DNA of 64,000 bases, taken from contig NZ_BAGC01000114.1 of the NCBI RefSeq assembly GCF_000308655.1, positions 186,001 through 250,000 on the forward strand, written 5' to 3'. The notes under the pieces are model-generated. The model ran no database searches and was not told the origin of the DNA. It worked only from the letters and a program-made list of their open reading frames with translations. Source of the stretch: Nocardia niigatensis NBRC 100131. Its GTDB lineage: Bacteria > Actinomycetota > Actinomycetes > Mycobacteriales > Mycobacteriaceae. This document shows positions 19,120 to 30,000 of this stretch, one piece after another (position 1 is the stretch's first letter; the number at the start of each line of letters is the position of its first letter). The position numbers and the translations under genes are program-made.

Positions 19120-19608
19120 GGCGCGCCTTCCCCGGCAATCGGGTGCCGACATCACGCCGCGAGAACAGGAAGAGCTTCACCCAATCGCGAATTTCGCTGT
19201 CGGACAACGTGCCCACGCCGTCCCGCGTGGCGATCAGCAGCTCCGGGGATCCGGGAGAAGGCCCGCGCGAATCTCCGCCGCCATGACCCCGAAACCTTCG
19301 CCGGCTCTCACAGCAGCGTCACCGTCCCCCTCACGAGCGCCGGATCGTTCGGCGAGCCGGACCAGCCGGTCGCGGTCGTCCCCGAGGACGTGAATTCGCT
19401 GGTGCGCCATCGCCGGAACGCGCCGCGCCGACAGCGGTGGATCATGACGTTCACGACGATCCAGCGTGGAATCGCGGGGATCAATTCGGTGATCACCCGC
19501 CGGTTCGAGCCGTCCACCCCGCCGATGATGAACAAGCCCTGATCCGCCAAATCGACTGGCTCCCAAGGCATCACGGTGCATTCGAAGCCTCAGTGCCCGG
19601 TCATGGCA
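19120..19608 (-). other. Gene-free stretch with possible frameshifted remnant
   Basis: Three consecutive minus-strand reading segments with codon-like composition follow each other in different frames: 19574-19308 (starts MMPWEPVDLADQGLFIIGG), then about 19400-19234, then about 19220-19120 (contains SDSEIRDWVKLFLFSRRDVG). This could be one decayed gene of roughly 150 codons. I do not recognise the family, and it may be chance in GC-rich DNA. Confidence 0.25.
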
Positions 19609-20238
19609 TTACCACTGCTCGTGAAGGTCGAGCAGTCGCACAATGGCCTCGGCCGCCCACTGCCGGTACTGCTCATGGCTCCACCCGGTGACAGTGGTGA
19701 GGAGCCGGTAGATCTCATTGCCGAACACCGACTGCAGTGAGTCGGCCTCATGGTCGGTCAGCGGCCGCCGTGCTGCCGCGGAGACCAGACTGTTGAGCGA
19801 AATACGTTCGTCCGCACGGACTTTCGCATCCAGTTCGCGCAGTTCCGCACCGGTCTGCGCCGCGATACCGAGTACGCGCCGCAGTTCGGCGGTCCGGCGG
19901 TAGATGGCGCCCGTCATGTCGGCGAGTGCGGCGGCGCGCTCGACGAGCGGCCCCTCTCCCACGCTGTACCAGGGCCGCTCATCGAGCGCCACCGCGGCGT
20001 CGCCACCGACGACCGCGACATCGAGCACCGTCTTCAACAGCGCAGTCTTGTTGCCCACACTGAAGTAGACGGTCTCCACCGAGCACCCCGCCTCGCGCGC
20101 GATATCCCGCATCGAGGTGCCCTCCCACCCCCGCTCGATGAACGACCGGGTCGCGACCTCCAGTATCACCTGCCGCGTCCGAGCCGCCATCGCCTGCCGG
20201 AGCGGCGATTCATAGCGACGGGCTCTGGATGCGGCCAC
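19609..20238 (-). CDS. TetR-family transcriptional regulator
   Basis: 209 residues from GTG 20238; an ATG at 20190 would cut off the RRYESPLR lead-in that is normal in this subgroup. The helix-turn-helix is FIERGWEGTSMRDIAREAG followed by CSVETVYFSVGNKTALL. The ligand-binding domain gives no clue to effector. It lies 0.8 kb upstream of, and divergent from, the NRPS gene, with palindromes in the gap, so it is a candidate but unproven regulator of it. Confidence 0.88.
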   Translation of the reverse strand: MAASRARRYESPLRQAMAARTRQVILEVATRSFIERGWEGTSMRDIAREAGCSVETVYFSVGNKTALLKTVLDVAVVGGDAAVALDERPWYSVGEGPLVERAAALADMTGAIYRRTAELRRVLGIAAQTGAELRELDAKVRADERISLNSLVSAAARRPLTDHEADSLQSVFGNEIYRLLTTVTGWSHEQYRQWAAEAIVRLLDLHEQW

Positions 20239-20418
20239 GCGACAAGCGTGGAACGCACACGTACTCAACACAAGGGTGTTCCAGCGATCTCACCGAAGCC
20301 CCGGTTCAATCGGCGCGCTTACCGATTGCACAGTGTTCGCCAGCTACCCCTCAACACCAGTCCCGACCGCCCGGAGGAGCAGTCTTCGGCGTGTCGCAAG
20401 ATCAGGCCGCTAAACCGG

Positions 20419-20432
20419 TCTGTCCGGACAGA
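20419..20432. promoter_or_regulatory. Perfect 14-bp palindrome TCTGTCCGGACAGA
   Basis: A perfect dyad in the gap between the divergent TetR and NRPS genes, about 180 bases from the TetR start. Size and symmetry suit a TetR-type operator. Confidence 0.4.
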
Positions 20433-20771
20433 AGCGTCAATCCCGCAGGTCACAGTGGGTTATTAGCTAATCGACTCTATGAAATTACACAGCTGGAGTA
20501 CATCTATTTCATAGATTTTGGTCGAAAGATCAAGCGATTGCGGCATCGGTGCCGAATCATAGTGGTCAGTCGCTTTTTGAGTAGGGATGTCGGGCATGAC
20601 CTCATTCGAACCTGGAACGAAGCAAGAGGTGGCCCGCGGGGACGTACCCGCGGAGGAGCCGCCGGGGAATGTTCGCCGGTCGGTACCGCGGCGTCTGCGA
20701 CGGGGTGTGGTCGACGCCGCGAACGTTGACATGCGGGTGGGTTTGTTGAGAAATCGGGAGGTTGAGGGGGT

Positions 20772-20821
20772 TGGGGATATCCCCATCATGTACCGGTCGA
20801 CCGCAGCGCAGCGGTCGACCG
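20772..20821. promoter_or_regulatory. Two adjacent dyads upstream of the NRPS
   Basis: TGGGGATATCCCCA (20772-20785) is a perfect 14-bp palindrome. Nine bases later a perfect 11-bp inverted repeat, CGGTCGACCGC (20794-20804) and GCGGTCGACCG (20811-20821), surrounds the loop AGCGCA. Together they could form a stem in a long leader or bind a regulator; there is no T-run. Confidence 0.45.
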
Positions 20822-21044
20822 CATCCCGGCCGGTGGCCAGGAAGTAGGCATCGTGGGTCTCGGAGCGGTCGGCCTCGGCTGTAATGATCTTGCCGGCAGA
20901 CCCGACGTATTCAGCACTATGCGGGTGTTGGAAATCGTCCACACCTAGGCCTCGTTCGTGGTCCCGGATCGGCGCGCGACAGCGTATCTGCCGGTCCTCG
21001 GGCGTTTTGAGTTCCTGAAATGAACGAAATTTGCGGAGGTCGAA

Positions 21045-24000
21045 ATGCGCCAGTCGAAGAGTGGAACCGAAGGCAATCCTGACCGTTCCAGATCGTTGCC
21101 AAACGGCACATTTCAATCCTCAGGACAACCGAATTCGGGTAACGATTCCGAGACGAACAGCAGTAATAGGGGTTCCGTCGACGTCTTCCCATTGACATCC
21201 GCGCAGCGGGGAATCTGGTTCGCCCAGCATCTCGCGGAATCCGCGCCGATATCTGTCGCCCAATACGTCGAGATCGTCGGCGAATTGGATACGCAACTAC
21301 TCGCCAAGGCGTGCAAAACCGCTGGTCGGGAGTTCGGTTCCGGACACCTGCGCCTGATCGAAGTCGACGGTGAGCCCTGCCAGTACGTCGACCACGACAA
21401 TGGCGGCCCGGTGACGATCACGGATCTGCGCACGCACGCCGATCCGGTCGCGACAGCACACAGAATGATGGTCGAGGACTATTCCGCTCCCCTCGACCTC
21501 CTGCACGACCACCTGATGACGAGCGTCATCTTCCAGGTCGGCGCCGAGCACTACCTGTGGTATCAGCGCGCGCACCATATCGCGCTCGACGGATTCGCCG
21601 CGGTAACAATGCTGCATCGAATAACCGAGCTGTACAACGCCTGGGTGAATTCCGAGGAGCCGGCGCCGTGTGCGGCGCAGGACCTGCGGCAGGTCGCCGA
21701 ACAGGATCTGGCCTACCGGGATTCGACGCGTTTCGACAATGACCGCAAACATTGGATGGAACATCTGGCAGGCGCGCCCCCCGTTGCCAGTCTGGCCACT
21801 CGCGTCAACAAGCCCACCATTCATCCGATCCTGGTCAGCACGGAAGTGGCGGACGACACCGCGCACCTTCTCGAAAGTGTCGCGCTCGAGCACGATTCGA
21901 GCGTGACCCCGATCATCGTCGCGGCGTTCGCGGCCTATCTCGCGCGGATGACCGGAAGCGACGAGGTATTGCTGAGCCTGCCCGTGTCCGGTCGGCACTC
22001 CGCCGTGCTGCGCCGTTCCGGCGGAATGGTGGCAAATGTCGTCCCGCTGCGGGTGCAGGTCGCCGGCCGCAGCGTCGGCGAACTGATCGCCGCTGTGAAA
22101 AGTGAGTTGACGAGCGCTCTTCGGCGGCAGCGCTACCGCCAGGAGGACATATTCCACGATATGGGGTTCGCGCGCGACGAGGCGGCATCCTTCGGGCCGG
22201 CCGTGAATCTCATGATGGTCGAGAACGAGGTGGTCCTGGGCAACACGACCGGGCGCCTGCACGTCCTCACCTCGGGACCGACCGCCGACCTTTTCGTCAA
22301 TATCTACCCGGGCGCGGGCAAAGAGAGCACGCAGATCGACTTCCAGGGAAACCCGAATTCCTACAGTCATGACGAGCTCGCCGATCACCATCGGCGGTTC
22401 CGCATGTTCATGCACGAGTTCCTCGCCAGCGGAACGGATTTCAAGGTCAGCAGGCTGCCGCTGCTCGAAGTACAGGAACGGTCCGCACTACTTCCGGTGC
22501 ACGGGCCCAGCGCGGTCGAAACACGGCTGCTGCCGGAGATTCTGACCGAGAGCGCGCGCCGGAATACGAATGGGTGCGCGATCGTCTCCCGCGGCCGGAC
22601 GATGACGTATGGCGAGCTGGATGCGAGATCCTCCCAGCTGGCCCGGCATCTGATAGCTCTCGGCTGTGGTCCGGACACGGCGGTCGCGCTCATGCTGCGA
22701 CGCTCGACCGACTCGGTCGTCGCCACCTGGGCGGTCGCGAAGAGCGGGGCCGCGTTCGTCCAGCTGGCCCCCGACTATCCGGCGAAGCGGATCGAGCACA
22801 TGGTCGCCGACAGCGGCGCGACCGTGGCGATCACGGTCGACGCGCTGCGCGGGCAGCTCCCGCGGGGGATCCGTCAGGTGCTTCTCGACGACCCCGCGAC
22901 CCTGACGGACTCCGACGCCTCGAGCGGACCGATCTCCGACGAGGACCGCGTCCGCCCTTTGCGGCCGTCCAACGTCGCCTACATGACCTATACCTCGGGT
23001 TCCACCGGAACGCCGAAGGGCGTCCAGATCACGCACGCCGGCCTCGCGAATCTCGTCGCCGATCGCGCCGCCACGTTCGGCATCGACGCGACATCCCGTG
23101 TGTCCTATGCCCTCTCGCCCAGTTTCGACGCATCCCTGGAGCAGTTCCTGACCTGCTTCGCCAACGGATCCACGCTGGTGATCGTGCCGCCCGAGGTGAC
23201 CGGCGGTGACTCGCTCACGCAGCTGCTGGTCGACGAGCACGTGACCCACCTGACCCTGACGCCCACGATGCTGGCGACGGTGGATCCGGAGCTGCCGACC
23301 GACGTGAAGGTCGTCGTGGTCGGCGGCGATGTCTGCCCACCGCACCTGGTGGAGCGGTGGACGACGTCGGCGGCCATGTACAACGAATACGGTCCCACCG
23401 AATCCACCGTGACCGCCGCCGGCGCCATGCTCGGACCCGGCCGCGCCCACACGATCGGTGGACCCATCCGCGGCGTCTCGGCCATGGTGCTGGACCGCAC
23501 GCTGCAGCCGGTGCCCAGGGGCACCGCGGGCGAGTTGTATCTCGCCGGGCCGGGATTGGCCCGGGGATACAGCCATCGGTTCTTCGAAACCGCCGCCCGG
23601 TTCGTCGCCGATCCGTACGGCGGCGCCGGCGCGCGCATGTACCGCACCGGCGATATCGCGCGGTGGACCGGCGAGAACGGCGAGACGGCCCTGGAACTGA
23701 TGGGCCGCAGCGACTTTCAGATCAAGATCCGCGGATACCGGATCGAACCGGGTGAGGTCGACGCCGCGCTCACCACCCACGACGACGTGGATATGTGTGT
23801 CACGGTGCCGGTACAGAACAATGTCGGCACGACCGTGCTGGCATCCTATGTCGTCCCGGTCAGCGGCCATCGGATCGAACCGGCCGCCATCATGCGTTTC
23901 GCGCGCGATTCGCTGCCGCCGCATCTGGTCCCGGCGGTGATCCTCCCGCTGGACAGCCTCCCGATGAACGCGTTCGGCAAGCTCGATCGGCGCGCGCTGC

Positions 24001-27000
24001 CGAAGCCCGAATTCGGCACCGCGCCGGTCGGGCGGGCGCCGGCCACCGCCCGGGAGAAGACGATCGCGGGGTTGTTCGCCGAGGTGCTCGGCGTGCCCCA
24101 GGTCGGGGCGGACGACAGCTTCTTCGCCCTCGGCGGCGACAGCATTCTCTCGATCCGACTGGTGGCGCGGGCCAAGACCGAAGGCCTGAGTTTCACCACG
24201 CAGGACGTGTTCGTGCACAAGACGGTCGCGGACCTGGCAGCCAAGGCGACCGAAGCCGGCGATGCCCCCGGATTGGCCGAGCTGCCCGGGGGTGGCGTCG
24301 GACCGATGCCGTTGTCGCCGATCATGCACGCCATGCTCGATCGGGGTCACTACCGCCGATTCGCGCAGGCCGCGCTCGTGGAGCTGCCGGCGGGAGTCGA
24401 TCGAGCGGGTCTCGTGCACGCGCTGCGCTCCCTGCTGGACCGGCACGACATGCTGCGTGCGGTACTGCGCGGGGCCGATTCGGTCGATCGGTTCGTCGAG
24501 GTACTCGATCGAGAAGGGGTCGACGCGGAGACCGCGCTCCTCGAGGTTCGGATAGATCGACGCGACGCCGACGAAGTCGACCGCCACCTGCAGCATGCCG
24601 CGGATCGCTTGGACCCGGCCAATGGCGTTCTCGTGCAAGCGGTCTGGATTCAGGATCGCACCGGCTCGGGACCCGACCTGCTGTGGCTGGTGATCCATCA
24701 CCTCGCGGTGGACGCGGTGTCGTGGCGCATCGTCCTCACCGACCTCGCGCAGGCCTGGGCGCAGACTTCCACCGCCGGCGAGCCGCATTTCGGCCCGGTC
24801 ACCACCTCCTTTCGGCGGTGGGTGCACGGCCTGGCCGAGCAGGCGCCGGGCAGGCGGTCTGCGGAGCTCGATCTGTGGAGGGGCATCCTCGAACGCGACG
24901 ATCAGCTGCTCGGATCGCGCCGTCTGATCCCCGATCGTGATACCGGGGCCACGGCCGGCCGGGTACATGCACGTATTCCGGCAGCGGTTACCGACACGGT
25001 TCTGACCATCATTCCGAACCGATTCCACTGCAGTGCCAACGTTCCGCTGGTGGCGGCCCTGGTGCTCGCGCTCGGTGAGTGGCGCCGCCGGCGTGGGACG
25101 GCGGCGGCCGGAGAGTCGATCGTGCTGGAAGGTCACGGCCGCGAGGAGCAGGCCGTGCCCGGCGCCGATCTGAGCGCCACGGTCGGCTGGTTCACCACCC
25201 GCTTCCCGCTCCGGATCGACTGGGAGAATGTCGATCTCGCTGACGCGCTGTCCGGCGGCCCGAGCGCGGGACTGGCACTCGAGCAGGTGAAGGAGCAGTT
25301 GCGCGCGGTGCCCGGCAACGGCATCGGCTATCAGGTTCTGCGTCATCTCGATCCCCGTGGGCGCGCCGAACTCTCCGGCCTGCCCGAGCCTCAGATCAGC
25401 TTCAACTACCTCGGGCGGGTGGTTTCCGGTGAACGCTCGGGGCCGTGGGCGCCGACCACCGAATTCACCGCGCTGACCGGGACGAGCGATCCGGCGATGG
25501 CGCTGGCCGCCGTGCTCGATGTCAATGCGATCGCCGAGGAGGGTCATGACGGGCTCGAACTCGCCGCGACCTGGGAGTTCGCCTCGCAGGTGCTGGAGGC
25601 CGAGGAGGTCGGCGAGCTCGCCGGGCTGTGGGCCCGGGCGCTGGGGGCACTCGCCGACCACGCGCGATCCAGAACCGTGGACAGCTTCACACCCTCCGAC
25701 TTCCCGCTCACCGCGGTAGCGCAGGACGAAATCGACCGCTGGCTGCGGGAATACCCGGCGATGACCGATGTGTGGCCCCTGACCGCCTTGCAGTCCGGTC
25801 TGCTGTTCCACACCATCTACGACCGCGACGGCGACGACGGCTACATCGTGCAGGCCGCGCTGAAGTTCGCCGGGCAGGTGGACGGGGAGCGGATGCGGCG
25901 GGCCGCGCAGGTGCTCATCGACCGGCACGACGGCCTGCGGACGGCGTTCGTCGAGACGGACGCCGGTCCACGGCAGATCGTCTTGCTCGACGCCACGGTC
26001 GAATGGGCCGAGTCGGATGTCAGCGGCTCCGACCGGCAGGCGGAAGCGCTGCGGCAACTCGCGACCGCTGCCGCGGCCCCGTTCGATCCGGCGCGCCCGC
26101 CACTGGTGCGTTTCCATCTCGTCCGCACCGGCGTCGACACGTTCCAGTTGCTGGTCACCAACCACCACCTCGTGCTGGACGGCTGGTCGATGCCCCTGCT
26201 GATCCACGAGCTACTCGTGTTGTACGTATCCGATTGCGACACAACACAGCTCGCGCCTCCGCGTTCGTACCGGGAGTATCTGCAATGGCTCCAGGATCAG
26301 GACCGTGACGCCGCGACCACCGCCTGGCGGGAGATGCTCGCCGGAATCGACAGTCCGACGCGGGTCACGAACGGGCCGGAGCGCGGCGTCACCTCGCACG
26401 CCGGCGAAGTCGGCCTGAAGCTGGACGCCGCGACCACCGCCGCGATCCTCGATCTCGGCCGCTCGCATGGCGTCACCCCCAACACTGCTCTGCACGTGGC
26501 GTGGGCCTTGCTGGTGTCCGTCCTGGCCGGACGGACGGACGTGGTGTTCGGCAATACGGTGTCGAACCGCCCGCCGCGGATTCCCGAGGTCGAGCGCATG
26601 GTCGGGCTCATGGTCAACACGCTGCCCGTCCGTGTCCGGCTCGAGCCCGGCGAGACGGTCGGCGACCTGCTGGTCCGCGTGCAATCCGAGCAGGCCGCGA
26701 TGCTGGATCATCAGCACATCGGCTTGGCGGAGCTGCAGCGCGCCGCCGGCATCACCGACATGTTCGACACCGCGACGGTGCTCGAGTCCTATCCGTTCGA
26801 CCGCGAACTGCTGGCACGGGATCTGTCCGACGCCGAACTACGACTCATCGAGATCGACGCCCACGATGCCACGCCGTTTCCGCTGAGTCTGCAGGTGACC
26901 CCGCCCCGGCCGAGTCACGACGGCGGATCGGACACCGACGGGCCCGGAACCTACGCGGTGGCACTGAAATTCGCCACCGACCGATTCGATTCGGACGCGG

Positions 27001-30000
27001 CCCGCACGCTGCTCGAACGATTCGAGCTGCTGCTCACGCAGATCGCCGGCGATCCCGGCCGGACGGTCGGCTCGATCTCGTCCTGCTGGGATTCCGAACG
27101 CGCGCAACTGCTTTCGGTGGACGGCGAGGAGCCGGCCACGGATCTCGTGCTCCGGGACATCCTGTCCGGGACCGCCCGAAGATATCCGGATGCCACCGCT
27201 GTCCGGTGCGGTGAAACCACGTTGACCTATCGCGAGCTGGAGCGTCGCGCCGACGCGTTCGCTCGCCTGCTGATCGGCCACGGCGCTCGCCCCGAGTCGC
27301 TCGTCGCCCTGGTCCTGCCCCGGTCGGCCGAACTCGTCGTCGCGATCTGGGCGGTGGCGAGAACAGGTGCGGCCTTCCTGCCCTTGGATCCCGGCAATCC
27401 CGTCGCGCGGATCGGGGAATTGCTGTCCGACTCGCGAACCCGCTTGGGCGTGACGACAAGTGCTATGGCACCACAGCTTCCGGACACCGTCGATTGGCTG
27501 ATGCTGGACGCGTCGGCATCGGACGAAGACGGGGGTCTCCCCCACCCGTCGGGTGCGGCCGGCGAACTGTCGGCCGACAATGCCGCGTACGTGATCTACA
27601 CGTCCGGATCGACCGGCACACCGAAGGCGGTCCAGCTCAGTCATCGGGGTCTGGCCGATCTGGTCGCGGCGCAGGCCGACGCGTTCGGGCCCGGCCCGGA
27701 CTCGGCGGTATTGCAGGTCGCGTCACCAGGATTCGACGCCTGCGTGTCGGAGTTGCTGCTGGCGCACAGCAGCGGCGCCTGCCTGGTGGTGGCGCCACCG
27801 GAGGTGTACGCCGGGATCGACCTGGAGGAACTGCTTCGGTCGCAGCGGGTTTCGCACGCGATCATCACCCCGTCCGTGCTGAACACCATGGATCCGTCCC
27901 GGATTCCGTCGCTGACCTCGCTCGCGGTGGTCGGTGAGGCGGTCGGGCCGGACACCGTGAACCGGTGGGCCGCCGGGCGACGGCTGATGAATCACTACGG
28001 ACCGACCGAGTGCACGATCTGGGCAACGGGATCGGATGCCCTCGCACCTGGCGACCCGGTGACGATCGGTGGCCCGATCCGAGGCGCGTCCGCGATGGTT
28101 CTCGACCCGTGGCTGCGACCGGTGCCCGTCGGCGTGGCGGGCGAACTCTATATCGGTGGGCCCGGACTCGCCCGCGGATACGTCGATCGAGCGGGCGTGA
28201 CCGCGTCGCGCTTCGTGGCGGATCCGCGATCCACCCGCGGCGAGCGGATCTACCGCACCGGTGATTCCGTGCGCTGGGTGCACGGCCCCGCCGGATTGGC
28301 GCTGGAATACCTGGGCCGCGGCGATCAGCAGGTCAAGATTCACGGCTTGCGGATCGAGCCGGGCGAAATCGATGCGCGCGTGGCCCAGCGCCCGGATGTG
28401 GCGAGCGTCGCCACCGTGGTGGCGCAAGGGCCTGCCGGCGAACCGGTTCTGGTGTCCTATGTCGTCGGCGCGCCGGGCGCTGCCGTCGACGTGACGGCCA
28501 TAGAAGCCGACCTCGCGGGCAGCATGCCGCGTTATATGAATCCCGCGGCGATCGTGCGGCTCGAGGACATGCCGCGCACCCCCACGGGCAAGATCGATCG
28601 GAAAGCCTTGCAGCAGCGCGCCTTCGAGGTGGGCGCCACCGACGGCAGACAACCGTCGACACCAGCGGAGCAGGTGCTGGCGGCACTGTTCGCCGAGGTG
28701 CTCCATCTCGACACGGTGTCCGCCGACAGCAACTTCTTCGCGCTCGGCGGCGACAGCATCGTCTCGATGCGGCTGGTGGCGCTGGCCAGATCCGCCGGGC
28801 TCACGCTCACGCCACGAGAGGTGTTCGAAGGCAAGACAGTTGCGGCCCTCGCCGCGATGGCAAGCGGCGCCGCCGCCCCGGTGTCCATCGAGGAACCCTC
28901 GCGACTACCGCAGGGCGGTCACGCGTATCGCGATTCGGATTCTGCGCTCGTCGCGCTCACCCAGCAGGACATCGAGCGGCTCGAGCGGCAGTATCCCCGC
29001 CTGTCCGACGTATGGCCGTTGTCGCCCATGCAATCCGGCCTGCACTTCCACTCGACGTTCAACCCGGATGCCGCCGACGACTACACCGTCCAGACGATGA
29101 TCGGATTCTCCGGCGCGGTCGACGCGCAGCGTCTGCGGCGTGCCGCTCAGGCCGTGGTCGACCGGCACGACATCCTGCGGGCCGCCTTCGCGGAGACCTC
29201 GGCCGGACCGTGCCAGATCGTGCTGGACCATGCCGAGATCGATTTCCGCGAGATCGATCTCACCGGTCGCGGTGAGGCCGACACCCCGGCCGACCCGGAA
29301 TCGATTGCCGCCGCGGACGCGGCGGCGGGTTTCGACCTGTCGGCTCCTCCGCTGCTACGCCTGACGCTGATCCGTCTCGGCGCGGAGTCCTTCCGCCTGC
29401 TCGTCACGAATCACCATGTGATCCTGGACGGCTGGTCGATGCCGCTGCTGATGCGAGAACTGCTCGACTACTACGGATCTCCCGCCCACATCGACTCCGC
29501 CGCACCGGCGCCCTCCTACCGCGACTATCTGGCCTGGCTGGGCCGGCAGGACAGCACCGCATCCAGAGCGGCCTGGGCACAGGCATTCTCGGATGTCGAC
29601 GCACCCACCCGGGTGTCCCACGACGCCGACCCAGCGGGCGCGGTATCCGCCGCCGAGGTCGGGGCCGAGCTGACGGCGGAACGCTTCGGCGACCTCCGTC
29701 GTGTGGCGGCGGAGGCGGCCGTCACCCTCAATACCGCCGTCGCCGCTGCCTGGGCCCTGAATCTGCGCGTACTCACCGGTGAGACCGACGTGATCTTCGG
29801 TTCCTCGGTATCGGGGCGGCCCCCGGAACTGCCGCTCGTCGATCAGACGCTCGGGATGTTCCTGAACACGATTCCCGTGCGTGTCCCGCTCGATCCCGCC
29901 ATGACGGTGCAGGAGTTGCTGATCGGCATGCAGGCCCGGCATGCCGGCATGCTGGAGCATCACCATATCGGCCTGCCCGAGATCCACCGCAGCGCCGGCC

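Larger units (their letters stand above)
20239..21044. other. 806-base intergenic region upstream of the NRPS
   Basis: No convincing gene. It contains an AT-rich patch (20455-20545) unusual in this DNA, including the palindrome ATTAGCTAAT at 20462-20471, and three stronger dyads listed separately. The NRPS ribosome-binding site GGAGG lies at 21035-21039, 5 bases before ATG 21045. An open minus-strand frame at 20463-21116 shows some coding-like stretches (for example GSAGKIITAEADRSETHDAY) but matches nothing I know and reads into the NRPS start. Confidence 0.5.

Noticed and set aside
20455..20480. Possible IdeR/iron box (TTATTAGCTAAT) that would make the NRPS a siderophore gene
   Set aside because: The inner palindrome lacks the central base and the outer TTAGG/CCTAA arms of the IdeR consensus, so it is not good evidence for iron control.
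20463..21116. 217-codon minus-strand frame upstream of the NRPS
   Set aside because: Some stretches look codon-like, but it overlaps the NRPS start, has no ribosome-binding site and matches nothing I know. Noted in the intergenic entry only.
22488..26207. 1239-codon open frame on the minus strand inside the NRPS gene
   Set aside because: A mirror of high-GC third-position bias opposite a real gene. It has no ribosome-binding site and no recognisable domains, while the plus strand reads perfect NRPS motifs throughout.
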